Part shown: positions 11,488 to 23,380 of the stretch, piece by piece
How the letters are laid out: each line of letters begins with the position of its first letter
How positions within the stretch are numbered: position 1 is the first letter of the stretch
DNA from: Nymphaea colorata
Lineage: Eukaryota; Streptophyta; Magnoliopsida; Nymphaeales; Nymphaeaceae
NCBI RefSeq assembly: GCF_008831285.2
Contig: NW_022205260.1
Coordinates: 1 to 25,480 of the forward strand
Length of the DNA stretch: 25,480 bases
Direction of reading: 5' to 3'
Program-made: the position numbers and the translations under genes
The notes under the pieces: generated by a model
Database searches by the model: none
Told to the model about the DNA's origin: nothing
Seen by the model: only the letters and a program-made list of their open reading frames with translations

Positions 11488-11830
11488 CTCATTCATTTTC
11501 ATACAACTTGTGATTTCGATCTACTAAATCATTTAATATAGATGTAACAACAAGTTAAACACATTCAATTAAGCATGCATGATCATATGAATCATTTAAA
11601 TCTCACTTGTATTGGTACGAACGCGTGATTTCAATCCTTTAGATCGTTCACTATAGATGTAACAACAAATTCAACTCATCGGACTAATTACACGCATTCA
11701 AAGTAATGCATAGATCCCATTTGTATCCATATGAACTTGCGATTTCAATCATTTAAATCATTCATTATAGATGTAATAACAAGTGAAATACACTAGATTA
11801 ACTGTAAGGGACCAACTTAATGACCTGACT
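11488..11830 (+). repeat. Three consecutive base monomers of about 115 bp
   Basis: Representative stretch showing the basic unit: monomers start at 11488, 11602 and 11716, and the next at 11831. Each runs head (CTCATTCATTT, CTCACTTGTATT or CCCATTTGTATCC), then a GAACTTG-like box, then GATTTCAATC, an AAATCATT-like box, then ATAGATGTAA followed by CAACAA or TAACAA, then a variable tail ending before the next head. The monomers are clearly related but diverged, by eye roughly 60-75 percent identical, whereas the same monomer position in different HORs is nearly identical. This contrast is the signature of higher-order amplification. Confidence 0.85.
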
Positions 11831-11879
11831 CTCATTCATTTCCAAACGAACTTCTTATTTCAAGCCACTAAGTCATTCT

Positions 11880-12709
11880 ATACGTATGTAACAAATGGCT
11901 ACGCACACTCAATTAAATATATTGATCAAATATATGTAATAACAAGTGAAAATGAATCATTTAATCTCTCAATTAAATATATGTGATCAAATATATGTAA
12001 TAACAAGTGAAACATATTAGGTTACCTACAAGACACCAAATGAATCACTCAAATCTCATTCATTTCCATACAAACCTATGATTTCAATATACTAAATCAT
12101 TTAATATAGACGTAACAACAAGTTAAGCACATTCAATTAAGTATGCGTGATCAAATGAATCACTTAAATCTCACTCGTATCGAGACGAGTGATTTAGTGT
12201 GCGTATGGATACAAATGAATGAGATGTAACAACATGTTCAACTTATTGAACAAACTACAAGGATCAAACTAAACTAATCCATAGGTCTCCTTTACATCCA
12301 TATAAACTTGTGAGTTTTTATCGTTTAAATCGTTGATCATAGATGTCATAACGAGTGAAACACATTAGGTTAATTATAAGACACCAAATGAATCACTCAA
12401 ATCTCATTTATTTTCACACAAACTTGTGATTTGAATTCACTTAATCTAGCAATATGGATGTAACAACAAGTTAAGCACATTCAATTAAGTATGTGTGATC
12501 ATTTGAATCACTTAAATCGCACTTGTATTGATACGAACTTGTGATTTCAATCATTTAGATCGTGCACTATAGTTGTAACAATAAATTCAACTCATCGGAC
12601 TAACTACACGCGTTTGTATCCACATGAACATGTGATTTCAATCATTTAAATCATTCATTATATATGTATTCCAAACGAACTTCTGGTATCAAAGCCACTA
12701 GGTCATTCT
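11880..12709 (+). repeat. Subunit beta of the HOR (reference copy)
   Basis: 830 bp. It starts with the landmark variant continuing GGCTACGCACAC, carries the fold-back palindrome at 12172-12191 with a short inverted patch after it, and ends with a shortened section near 12609-12670. There, compared with gamma, about 90 bp are missing (TATATGTA is joined directly to TTCCAAACG). The shortening is present in all copies, so it predates the amplification of the HOR. Confidence 0.85.
12172..12224. repeat. Fold-back palindrome and inverted patch, HOR 4
   Basis: Identical to the palindrome at 9021-9040. The inverted patch leaves the monomer spacing almost unchanged (heads at 12170 and 12287), so the inversion replaced part of a monomer rather than adding length. 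Confidence 0.85.
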
Positions 12710-13623
12710 ATACGTAAGTAAGAAATGGTCACGCACATTCAATTAAATACAAGTGATCAATTATATGTAATAACAAGTGAAAATGAATCACTTAATCTCT
12801 CAATTAAATATAAGTGATCAAATATATGTAATAACAAGTGAAACACATTAGGTTACTTACAAGACACCAAATGAATCACTCCAATATCATTCATTTTCAT
12901 ACAAACCTATGATTTTAATCTACTAAATCATTTAATATAGACGTAACAACAAGTTAAGCACATTCAATTACGTATGTGTGATAAAATGAATCACTTAAAT
13001 CCCACTCGTATTGATACGAACTTGTGATTTCAATTCCTTACATCGATCACCATAGATGTAAGAACTAGTTCAACTTATTGAACTAACTACAAGGGATCAA
13101 ACTAATGCATAGGTCTCCTTTATATCCATACAAACTTGTAAGTTTTAATCATTTAAATCATTGATCAAAGATGTAATAACAAGTGAAACACAATAGGTTA
13201 ACTACAAGACACCAAATGAATCACTCGAATCTCATTCATTTTCGCACAAACTTGTGATTTCAATCTACTAAATCATTTATTATAGACGTAACAACAAGTT
13301 AAACACATTCAATTAAGTATGCATGATTATATGAATCACTTAAATCTCACTTGTATTCGTACGAACATGTGATTTCAATCCTTTAGAACGTTCCCTATAG
13401 ATGTAACAACAAATTCAACTCATCGGACTAACTACACGTGTACAAATATAGTGACTTCAACCATTTGTATCCATATAAACTTGTGATTTCAACCATTTAA
13501 ATCATTCATTATAGATGTAATAACAAGTGAAATACATTAGATTAACTATAAGGGACCAATATAGTGACTTGACTCTCATTCATTTCCAAACGGACTTCTT
13601 TTTTCAAGCCACTAAGTCATTCT
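12710..13623 (+). repeat. Subunit gamma of the HOR (reference copy)
   Basis: 914 bp, about eight monomers of about 115 bp, with no inverted piece and no large internal deletion. It starts with the landmark variant ATACGTAAGTAAGAAATGG. Gamma is the most regular subunit and the best preserved across the window: lengths are 914, 906 (second gamma of copy 2), 913, 914, 911, 910, 911 and 901 bp in copies 1 to 8. It is probably closest to the ancestral subunit. Confidence 0.88.
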
Positions 13624-14301
13624 ATACGTATGTAACAAATGGTTACGCACATTCAATTAAATATAAGTTATCAAATGTATGTAAGAACAAGTAAAAATGA
13701 ATCACATAATCTCTCGATTAAACATAAGTGATCAAATGTATGTAATAACAAGTGAAACACATTAAGTTACCTGTAAGACACCAAATGAATCACTCGAATC
13801 CCATTCATTTTCATATAAACCTATGATTTGAATTTACTAAATCATTTAATATAAACGTAACAACAAGTTAAGTACATTCAATTAAATATGCGTGATCAAT
13901 TGAATCACTTAAATCCCACTCGTATTGATGTGAACTTGTGCATCGATCACTATAGATGTAACAACATGTTCAACTTATCGTACAAACTAGAAAGGATCAA
14001 ACTAATGCATAGGTCTCCTTTATATCCATATAAACTTGTGAGTTTTAATTATTTAAATCATTGATCATGGATGTAATAACATGTGAAACACGTTAGGTTA
14101 ACTATAAGACACCAAATGAATCACTCGAATCACATTCATTTTCATACAAACTTGTGATTTCAGTTCACTTAATCAAGCAACATGGATGTAACAATAAGTT
14201 AAGCACATTCAATTAAGTATGTGTGATCATTTGAATCACTTAAATCGCACTTGTATTGATACGAACTTGTAATTTCAATCCTTTAGATCGTGCACTATAG
14301 T

Positions 14302-14482
14302 CGTACCAATACGAGTCAGATTTAAGTGATTCATATGATCACGCATACTTTATTGAATGTACTTGACTTATTGTTATATCCATGTTAAATGATTTAGTAG
14401 ATTGAAATCACAGGCTTGCATGAAAATGAATGAGATTTGAGTGATTCATTTGGTGCCCTATTGTTAACCTAATTCACTTGTT
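14302..14482 (-). repeat. Inverted block in alpha, HOR 5
   Basis: Same 181-bp block, undisturbed; the decay of this alpha begins only about 260 bp further on. Confidence 0.9.
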
Positions 14483-14744
14483 AAGCACATTCAATTAAAT
14501 TACAAGTGAAACACATTAGGTTAACTATATGACACCAAATGAATCACTTGTTAAGGACATCCGTATTAAGAATCATTATAAATGTAACAACTAGTGAAAC
14601 ACATTAGGTAAACCATAAGACACCAAATGAATCACTCGAATCTCATTCATTTTCATACAAACTTGTGATTTCGATCTACTAAATCATTTAATATAGATGT
14701 AACAACAAGTTAAACACATTCAATTAAGCATGCATGATCATATG

Positions 14745-15006
14745 AATCATTTAATCTCACTTGTATTGGTACGAACGTGATTCAATCTTTAGATCGTCAT
14801 AAGTAAAAAAATCAACATCGAAAACACCATTCAAAGTAATGCAAGATCCATTGTATCATGAATGCGATTTCAATCATTAAATCATCATATAGATAAAACA
14901 ATGAAAACATAGATAACTGTAAGGACAACAATGACCTGATCTCATTCATTTCAGATTTATTTCAAGACTGTCATTTATACGTATGTAACAAATGTACGCA
15001 CACTCA

Positions 15007-15008
<2 letters not shown>
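14745..15008. other. Decayed satellite stretch before poly(A), HOR 5
   Basis: Aligns to 11600-11915 of the reference but has lost about a fifth of its bases, and the remaining sequence is enriched in A (for example ATAGATAAAACAATGAAAACATAG). Decay increases from left to right, and the stretch runs straight into the A run. It contains the degraded start of beta (ATACGTATGTAACAAATG at about 14977). Confidence 0.8.

Positions 15009-15041
<33 letters not shown>
15009..15041 (+). repeat. Poly(A) run of 33 bases, HOR 5
   Basis: An uninterrupted run of 33 A. The next sequence, TATGATACAAATGAATGAG, is the right side of the fold-back patch. In the intact copies about 260-270 bp of ordinary beta sequence lie here instead. 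Confidence 0.97.
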
Positions 15042-15044
<3 letters not shown>

Positions 15045-17135
15045 GATACAAATGAATGAGATGTAACAACATGTTCAACTTATTGAACAAACTACAAGGG
15101 ATCAAACTAAACTAATCCATAGGTCTCCTTTACATCCATATAAACTTGTGAGTTTTTATCGTTTAAATCGTTGATCATAGATGTCATAACGAGTGAAACA
15201 CATTAGGTTAATTATAAGACACCAAATGAATCACTCAAATCTCATTTATTTTCACACAAACTTGTGATTTGAATTCACTTAATCTAGCAATATGGATGTA
15301 ACAACAAGTTAAGCACATTCAATTAAGTATGTGTGATCATTTGAATCACTTAAATCGCACTTGTATTGATACGAACTTGTGATTTCAATCATTTAGATCG
15401 TGCACTATAGTTGTAACAATAAATTCAACTCATCGGACTAACTACACGCGTTTGTATCCACATGAACATGTGATTTCAATCATTTAAATCATTCATTATA
15501 TATGTATTCCAAACGAACTTCTGGTATCAAAGCCACTAGGTCATTCTATACGTAAGTAAGAAATGGTCACGCACATTCAATTAAATACAAGTGATCAATT
15601 ATATGTAATAACAAGTGAAAATGAATCACTTAATCTCTCAATTAAATATAAGTGATCAAATATATGTAATAACAAGTGAAACACATTAGGTTACTTACAA
15701 GACACCAAATGAATCACTCCAATATCATTCATTTTCATACAAACCTATGATTTTAATCTACTAAATCATTTAATATAGACGTAACAACAAGTTAAGCACA
15801 TTCAATTACGTATGTGTGATAAAATGAATCACTTAAATCCCACTCGTATTGATACGAACTTGTGATTTCAATTCCTTACATCGATCACCATAGATGTAAG
15901 AACTAGTTCAACTTATTGAACTAACTACAAGGGATCAAACTAATGCATAGGTCTCCTTTATTCCATACAAACTTGTAAGTTTTAATCATTTAAATCATTG
16001 ATCAAAGATGTAATAACAAGTGAAACACAATAGGTTAACTACAAGACACCAAATGAATCACTCGAATCTCATTCATTTTCGCACAAACTTGTGATTTCAA
16101 TCTACTAAATCATTTATTATAGACGTAACAACAAGTTAAACACATTCAATTAAGTATGCATGATTATATGAATCACTTAAATCTCACTTGTATTCGTACG
16201 AACATGTGATTTCAATCCTTTAGAACGTTCCTATAGATGTAACAACAAATTCAACTCATCGGACTAACTACACGTGTACAAATATAGTGACTTCAACCAT
16301 TGTATCCATATAAACTTGTGATTTCAACCATTTAAATCATTCATTATAGATGTAATAACAAGTGAAATACATTAGATTAACTATAAGGGACCAATATAGT
16401 GACTTGACTCTCATTCATTTCCAAACGGACTTCTTTTTTCAAGCCACTAAGTCATTCTATACGTATGTAACAAATGGTTACGCACATTCAATTAAATATA
16501 AGTTATCAAATGTATGTAAGAACAAGTAAAAATGAATCACATAATCTCTCGATTAAACATAAGTGATCAAATGTATGTAATAACAAGTGAAACACATTAA
16601 GTTACCTGTAAGACACCAAATGAATCACTCGAATCCCATTCATTTTCATATAAACCTATGATTTGAATTTACTAAATCATTTAATATAAACGTAACAACA
16701 AGTTAAGTACATTCAATTAAATATGCGTGATCAATTGAATCACTTAAATCCCACTCGTATTGATGTGAACTTGTGCATCGATCACTATAGATGTAACAAC
16801 ATGTTCAACTTATCGTACAAACTAGAAAGGATCAAACTAATGCATAGGTCTCCTTTATATCCATATAAACTTGTGAGTTTTAATTATTTAAATCATTGAT
16901 CATGGATGTAATAACATGTGAAACACGTTAGGTTAACTATAAGACACCAAATGAATCACTCGAATCACATTCATTTTCATACAAACTTGTGATTTCAGTT
17001 CACTTAATCAAGCAACATGGATGTAACAATAAGTTAAGCACATTCAATTAGTATGTGTGATCATTTGAATCACTTAAATCGCACTTGTATTGATACGAAC
17101 TTGTAATTTCAATCCTTTAGATCGTGCACTATAGT

Positions 17136-17316
17136 CGTACCAATACGAGTCAGATTTAAGTGATTCATATGATCACGCATACTTTATTGAATGTACTTGA
17201 CTTATTGTTATATCCATGTTAAATGATTTAGTAGATTGAAATCACAGGCTTGCATGAAAATGAATGAGATTTGAGTGATTCATTTGGTGCCCTATTGTTA
17301 ACCTAATTCACTTGTT
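17136..17316 (-). repeat. Inverted block in alpha, HOR 6
   Basis: Same 181-bp block with unchanged junctions. Confidence 0.9.
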
Positions 17317-17572
17317 AAGCACATTCAATTAAATTACAAGTGAAACACATTAGGTTAACTATATGACACCAAATGAATCACTTGTTAAGGACATCCGTAT
17401 TAAGAATCATTATAAATGTAACAACTAGTGAAACACATTAGGTAAACCATAAGACACCAAATGAATCACTCGAATCTCATTCATTTTCATACAACTTGTG
17501 ATTTCGATCTACTAAATCATTTAATATAGATGTAACAACAAGTTAAACACATTCAATTAAGCATGCATGATC

Positions 17573-17769
17573 ATTAAATCATTATGAATTTCATCTTGAT
17601 CGTCATATGTAAACAATTCACTATGATTTACATTAGTATCTAGATCATGTATCATATGATTTCAATCATTTAAATCATTATAGTAAAAATGAATACAGAT
17701 ATTAAGGACTTGATGATCTCATTCAACGAATTTATTTCAGATGATCAAATAATGAATAAAATGAAACAA

Positions 17770-17771
<2 letters not shown>
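17573..17771. other. Decayed satellite stretch before poly(A), HOR 6
   Basis: Only islands of the alpha monomers remain recognisable: GATTTCAATCATTTAAATC at about 17668, TTAAGGACTTGATGATCTCATTCA at about 17702-17725 and TTTATTTCA at about 17731. Between them the text is shortened and A/T-enriched, so no reliable base-by-base alignment is possible. Confidence 0.7.

Positions 17772-17832
<61 letters not shown>
17772..17832 (+). repeat. Poly(A) run of 61 bases, HOR 6
   Basis: Longest homopolymer of the window, 61 A in a row, followed by TAATAAAATATGATACAAATG, where normal beta resumes. No retrotransposon body and no target-site duplication is visible beside it. Confidence 0.97.
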
Positions 17833-17834
<2 letters not shown>

Positions 17835-19929
17835 ATAAAATATGATACAAATGAATGAGATGTAACAACATGTTCAACTTATTGAACAAACTACAAGGAT
17901 CAAACTAAACTAATCCATAGGTCTCCTTTACATCCATATAAACTGTGAGTTTTTATCGTTTAAATCGTTGATCATAGATGTCATAACGAGTGAAACACAT
18001 TAGGTTAATTATAAGACACCAAATGAATCACTCAAATCTCATTTATTTTCACACAAACTTGTGATTTGAATTCACTTAATCTAGCAATATGGATTAACAA
18101 CAAGTTAAGCACATTCAATTAAGTATGTGTGATCATTTGAATCACTTAAATCGCACTTGTATTGATACGAACTTGTGATTTCAATCATTTAGATCGTGCA
18201 CTATAGTTGTAACAATAAATTCAACTCATCGGACTAACTACACGCGTTTGTATCCACATGAACATGTGATTTCAATCATTTAAATCATTCATTATATATG
18301 TATTCCAAACGAACTTCTGGTATCAAAGCCACTAGGTCATTCTATACGTAAGTAAGAAATGGTCACGCACATTCAATTAAATACAAGTGATCAATTATAT
18401 GTAATAACAAGTGAAAATGAATCACTTAATCTCTCAATTAAATATAAGTGATCAAATATATGTAATAACAAGTGAAACACATTAGGTTACTTACAAGACA
18501 CCAAATGAATCACTCCAATATCATTCATTTTCATACAAACCTATGATTTTAATCTACTAAATCATTTAATATAGACGTAACAACAAGTTAAGCACATTCA
18601 ATTACGTATGTGTGATAAAATGAATCACTTAAATCCCACTCGTATTGATACGAACTTGTGATTTCAATTCCTTACATCGATCACCATAGATGTAAGAACT
18701 AGTTCAACTTATTGAACTAACTACAAGGGATCAAACTAATGCATAGGTCTCCTTTATTCCATACAAACTTGTAAGTTTTAATCATTTAAATCATTGATCA
18801 AAGATGTAATAACAAGTGAAACACAATAGGTTAACTACAAGACACCAAATGAATCACTCGAATCTCATTCATTTTCGCACAAACTTGTGATTTCAATCTA
18901 CTAAATCATTTATTATAGACGTAACAACAAGTTAAACACATTCAATTAAGTATGCATGATTATATGAATCACTTAAATCTCACTTGTATTCGTACGAACA
19001 TGTGATTTCAATCCTTTAGAACGTTTCCTATAGATGTAACAACAAATTCAACTCATCGGACTAACTACACGTGTACAAATATAGTGACTTCAACCATTGT
19101 ATCCATATAAACTTGTGATTTCAACCATTTAAATCATTCATTATAGATGTAATAACAAGTGAAATACATTAATTAACTATAAGGGACCAATATAGTGACT
19201 TGACTCTCATTCATTTCCAAACGACTTCTTTTTTCAAGCCACTAAGTCATTCTATACGTATGTAACAAATGGTTACGCACATTCAATTAAATATAAGTTA
19301 TCAAATGTATGTAAGAACAAGTAAAAATGAATCACATAATCTCTCGATTAAACATAAGTGATCAAATGTATGTAATAACAAGTGAAACACATTAAGTTAC
19401 CTATAAGACACCAAATGAATCACTCGAATCCCATTCATTTTCATATAAACCTATGATTTGAATTTACTAAATCATTTAATATAAACGTAACAACAAGTTA
19501 AGTACATTCAATTAAATATGCGTGATCAATTGAATCACTTAAATCTCACTCGTATTGATGTGAACTTGTGCATCGATCACTATAGATGTAACAACATGTT
19601 CAACTTATCGTACAAACTAGAAAGGATCAAACTAATGCATAGGTCTCCTTTATATCCATATAAACTTGTGAGTTTTAATTATTTAAATCATTGATCATGG
19701 ATGTAATAACATGTGAAACACGTTAGGTTAACTATAAGACACCAAATGAATCACTCGAATCACATTCATTTTCATACAAACTTGTGATTTCAGTTCACTT
19801 AATCAAGCAACATGGATGTAACAATAAGTTAAGCACATTCAATTAGTATGTGTGATCATTGAATCACTTAAATCGCACTTGTATTGATACGAACTTGTAA
19901 TTTCAATCCTTTAGATCGTGCACTATAGT

Positions 19930-20109
19930 CGTACCAATACGAGTCAGATTTAAGTGATTCATATGATCACGCATACTTTATTGAATGTACTTGACTTATT
20001 GTTATATCCATGTAAATGATTTAGTAGATTGAAATCACAGGCTTGCATGAAAATGAATGAGATTTGAGTGATTCATTTGGTGCCCTATTGTTAACCTAAT
20101 TCACTTGTT
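19930..20109 (-). repeat. Inverted block in alpha, HOR 7
   Basis: Same block, 180 bp; one T is missing in CCATGTAAATG, where other copies read CCATGTTAAATG. Confidence 0.9.
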
Positions 20110-20392
20110 AAGCACATTCAATTAAATTACAAGTGAAACACATTAGGTTAACTATATGACACCAAATGAATCACTTGTTAAGGACATCCGTATTAAGAAT
20201 CATTATAAATGTAACAACTAGTGAAACCATTAGGTAAACCAAAGACACCAAATGAATCACTCGAATCTCATTCATTTTCATACAACTTGTGATTTCGATC
20301 TACTAAATCATTTAATATAGATGTAACAACAAGTTAAACACATTCAATTAAGCATGCATGATCATATGAATCATTTGAATCTCACTTGTATT

Positions 20393-20519
20393 GGTAACGA
20401 ATGCGTGATTTCATATCCTGTTAGATACACAAGACATAATGATTCATATTTCAAGAACTTATCGATACAATATTAATATATGTAACAAAAAAACAATTCA
20501 ATTAAAATAAAATAAAAAC
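20393..20519. other. Decayed satellite stretch, HOR 7
   Basis: Starts with small insertions in an otherwise readable monomer (GGTAACGAATGCGTG for GGTACGAACGCGTG, TTTCATATCCTGTTAGAT for TTTCAATCCTTTAGAT). It then becomes unalignable and A-rich, for example ATTAAAATAAAATAAAAAC. Confidence 0.75.
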
Positions 20520-20534
20520 AAAAAAAAAAAAAAA
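20520..20534 (+). repeat. Poly(A) run of 15 bases, HOR 7
   Basis: Run of 15 A, followed by TGAAAAATATTTATGCGTATGG. Beta resumes at GCGTATGG, a few bases further left than in HOR5 and HOR6. Confidence 0.95.
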
Positions 20535-22641
20535 TGAAAAATATTTATGCGTATGGATACAAATGAATGAGATGTAACAACATGTTCAACTTATTGAACA
20601 AACTACAAGTGATCAAACTAAACTAATCCATAGGTCTCCTTTACATCCATATAAACTGTGAGTTTTTATCGTTTAAATCGTTGATCATAGATGTCATAAC
20701 GAGTGAAACACATTAGGTTAATTATAAGACACCAAATGAATCACTCAAATCTCATTTATTTTCACACAAACTTGTGATTTGAATTCACTTAATCTAGCAA
20801 TATGGATATAACAACAAGTTAAGCACATTCAATTAAGTATGTGTGATCATTTGAATCACTTAAATCGCACTTGTATTGATACGAACTTGTGATTTCAATC
20901 ATTTAGATCGTGCACTATAGTTGTAACAATAAATTCAACTCATCGACTAACTACACGCGTTTGTATCCACATGAACATGTGATTTCAATCATTTAAATCA
21001 TTCATTATATATGTATTCCAAACGAACTTCTGGTATCAAAGCCACTAGGTCATTCTATACGTAAGTAAGAAATGGTCACGCACATTCAATTAAATACAAG
21101 TGATCAATTATATGTAATAACAAGTGAAAATGAATCACTTAATCTCTCTCAATTAAATATAAGTGATCAAATATATGTAATAACAAGTGAAACACATTAG
21201 GTTACTTACAAGACACCAAATGAATCACTCCAATATCATTCATTTTCATACAAACCTATGATTTTAATCTACTAAATCATTTAATATAGACGTAACAACA
21301 AGTTAAGCACATTCAATTACGTATGTGTGATAAAATGAATCACTTAAATCCCACTCGTATTGATACGAACTTGTGATTTCAATTCCTTATATCGATCACC
21401 ATAGATGTAAGAACTAGTTCAACTTATTGAACTAACTACAAGGGATCAAACTAATGCATAGGTCTCCTTTATGTCCATACAAACTTGTAAGTTTTAATCA
21501 TTTAAATCATTGATCAAAGATGTAATAACAAGTGAAACACAATAGGTTAACTCAAGACACCAAATGAATCACTCGAATCTCATTCATTTTCGCACAAACT
21601 TGTGATTTCAATCTACTAAATCATTTATTATAGACGTAACAACAAGTTAAACACATTCAATTAAGTATGCATGATTATATGAATCACTTAAATCTCACTT
21701 GTATTCGTACGAACATGTGATTTCAATCCTTTAGAACGTTCCTATAGATGAACAACAAATTCAACTCATCGGACTAACTACACGTGTACAAATATAGTGA
21801 CTTCAACCATTTGTATCCATATAAACTTGTGATTTCAACCATTTAAATCATTCATTATAGATGTAATAACAAGTGAAATACATTAATTAACTATAAGGGA
21901 CCAATATAGTGACTTGACTCTCATTCATTTCCAAACGGACTTCTTTTTCAAGCCACTAAGTCATTCTATACGTATGTAACAAATGGTTACGCACATTCAA
22001 TTAAATATAAGTATCAAATGTATGTAAGAACAAGTAAAAATGAATCACATAATCTCTCGATTAAACATAAGTGATCAAATGTATGTAATAACAAGTGAAA
22101 CACATTAAGTTACCTATAAGACACCAAATGAATCACTCGAATCCCATTCATTTTCATATAAACCTATGATTTGAATTTACTAAATCATTTAATATAAACG
22201 TAACAACAAGTTAAGTACATTCAATTAAATATGCGTGATCAATTGAATCACTTAAATCCACTCGTATTGATGTGAACTTGTGCATCGATCACTATAGATG
22301 TAACAACATGTTCAACTTATCGTACAAACTAGAAAGGATCAAACTAATGCATAGGTCTCCTTTATATCCATATAAACTTGTGAGTTTTAATTATTTAAAT
22401 CATTGATCATGGATGTAATAACATGTGAAACACGTTAGGTTAACTATAAGACACCAAATGAATCACTCGAATCACATTCATTTTCATACAAACTTGTGAT
22501 TTCAGTTCACTTAATCAAGCAACATGGATGTAACAATAAGTTAAGCACATTCAATTTAGTATGTGTGATCATTGAATCATTAAATCGCACTTGTATTGAT
22601 ACGAACTTGTAATTTCAATCCTTTAGATCGTGCACTATAGT

Positions 22642-22822
22642 CGTACCAATACGAGTCAGATTTAAGTGATTCATATGATCACGCATACTTTATTGAATGT
22701 ACTTGACTTATTGTTATATCCATGTTAAATGATTTAGTAGATTGAAATCACAGGCTTGCATGAAAATGAATGAGATTTGAGTGATTCATTTGGTGCCCTA
22801 TTGTTAACCTAATTCACTTGTT
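22642..22822 (-). repeat. Inverted block in alpha, HOR 8
   Basis: Same 181-bp block with unchanged junctions. Confidence 0.9.
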
Positions 22823-23084
22823 AAGCACATTCAATTAAATTACAAGTGAAACACATTAGGTTAACTATATGACACCAAATGAATCACTTGTTAAGGACAT
22901 CCGTATTAAGAATCATTATAAATGTAACAACTAGTGAAACACATTAGGTAAACCATAAGACACCAAATGAATCACTCGAATCTCATTCATTTTCATACAA
23001 CTTGTGATTTCGATCTACTAAATCATTTAATATAGATGTAACAACAAGTTAAACACATTCAATTAAGCATGCATGATCATATGA

Positions 23085-23380
23085 ATCATTTAATCTCACT
23101 TGTATTGGTACGAAGCGTGATTTCAATCCTTTAGATCGTCATATAGATGTAACAACAAATAACCAGACTAATTACACATTCAAGAATGCAGATCCATTTG
23201 TATCATGATGATTCAATTTAAATTCATTATAGTACAAGTGATTTAGTGTACTGTGATATACAAATGAATGAGATGTAACAAAAAAACATGTTCAACTTAA
23301 TTGAACAAACTACAAGTGATCAAACTAAACTAATCCATAGTGTCTCCTTTACATCCATATAAACTCGTGAGTTTTTTATC
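23085..23380. other. Deletion junction with flanking small indels, HOR 8
   Basis: Alpha loses bases from about 23085 and ends at CATTATAGTACAAGTG (about 23225-23240). It continues directly with ATTTAGTGT of the fold-back patch, and the shared AGTG may be junction homology. Right of the junction there are insertions (AACAAAAAAACATGTTC for AACAACATGTTC, CATAGTGTCTCC for CATAGGTCTCC, GAGTTTTTTATCG for GAGTTTTTATCG), unlike the loss bias elsewhere. Confidence 0.75.

Larger units (their letters stand above)
10471..11879 (+). repeat. Subunit alpha of the HOR (reference copy)
   Basis: 1409 bp, the longest of the three subunits. It holds about five forward monomers, an inverted block (11148-11328), a scrambled section (11329-11487) and four forward monomers. 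Removing the inverted and scrambled part (and its short lead-in) leaves roughly 0.9 kb, close to gamma. I infer that alpha was once a gamma-like subunit that gained the roughly 0.5-kb rearranged segment. The same layout occurs in every HOR of the window. Confidence 0.85.
10471..13623 (+). repeat. HOR copy 4, cleanest reference copy
   Basis: Higher-order repeat of 3153 bp with no visible rearrangement, so it serves as the reference. Alpha 10471-11879, beta 11880-12709, gamma 12710-13623. Monomer heads (CTCATTCATTT-like) fall at about 10647, 10762, 10861, 10977, 11092, then after the inverted and rearranged section at 11488, 11602, 11716, 11831, 11966, 12055, 12170, 12287, 12403, 12518, 12609, 12660, 12797, 12886, 13001, 13115, 13231, 13346, 13460 and 13575. 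Most spacings are 114-117 bp. Shorter ones (99, 91, about 51, 89) mark internal deletions fixed in all copies. Confidence 0.95.
13624..16458 (+). repeat. HOR copy 5, alpha/beta junction decayed with poly(A)
   Basis: Higher-order repeat of 2835 bp. Alpha 13624 to about 14976 is normal until about 14745, then loses bases progressively. Beta begins in decayed form at about 14977, runs into a 33-base A run, and resumes right of the fold-back. It therefore measures only 571 bp (to 15547). Gamma 15548-16458 is normal. About 318 bp are missing against the reference. The palindrome itself is absent. Confidence 0.9.
16459..19253 (+). repeat. HOR copy 6, alpha/beta junction decayed with long poly(A)
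   Basis: Higher-order repeat of 2795 bp. Alpha is good until about 17572, about 300 bp short of its normal end. A decayed stretch and a 61-base A run follow, then beta resumes at about 17842. Gamma is 18344-19253. Beta carries GGATTAACAAC where most copies read GGATGTAACAAC; copy 8 shares this variant. Confidence 0.9.
19254..21967 (+). repeat. HOR copy 7, alpha/beta junction decayed
   Basis: Higher-order repeat of 2714 bp. Alpha is good to about 20392, followed by a decayed stretch with small insertions as well as losses, an A-rich tract with a 15-base A run, and resumption at about 20547 with GCGTATGGATAC. Gamma is 21057-21967. Alpha reads TTACCTATAAGAC, as does copy 8, while the other copies read TTACCTGTAAGAC. 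Confidence 0.9.

Noticed and set aside
11783-11986. Identical 67-codon open frame in HOR4
   Set aside because: It is identical only because HOR2 and HOR4 are nearly identical repeat copies. It is not evidence of coding constraint, for the same reasons as the frame at 4455.
17772-17832. Poly(A) as the tail of a LINE, SINE or processed transcript
   Set aside because: The sequence before it is decayed satellite, not an element body, and no target-site duplication flanks it. Similar runs at the same repeat position in HOR5 and HOR7 favour a local artefact.
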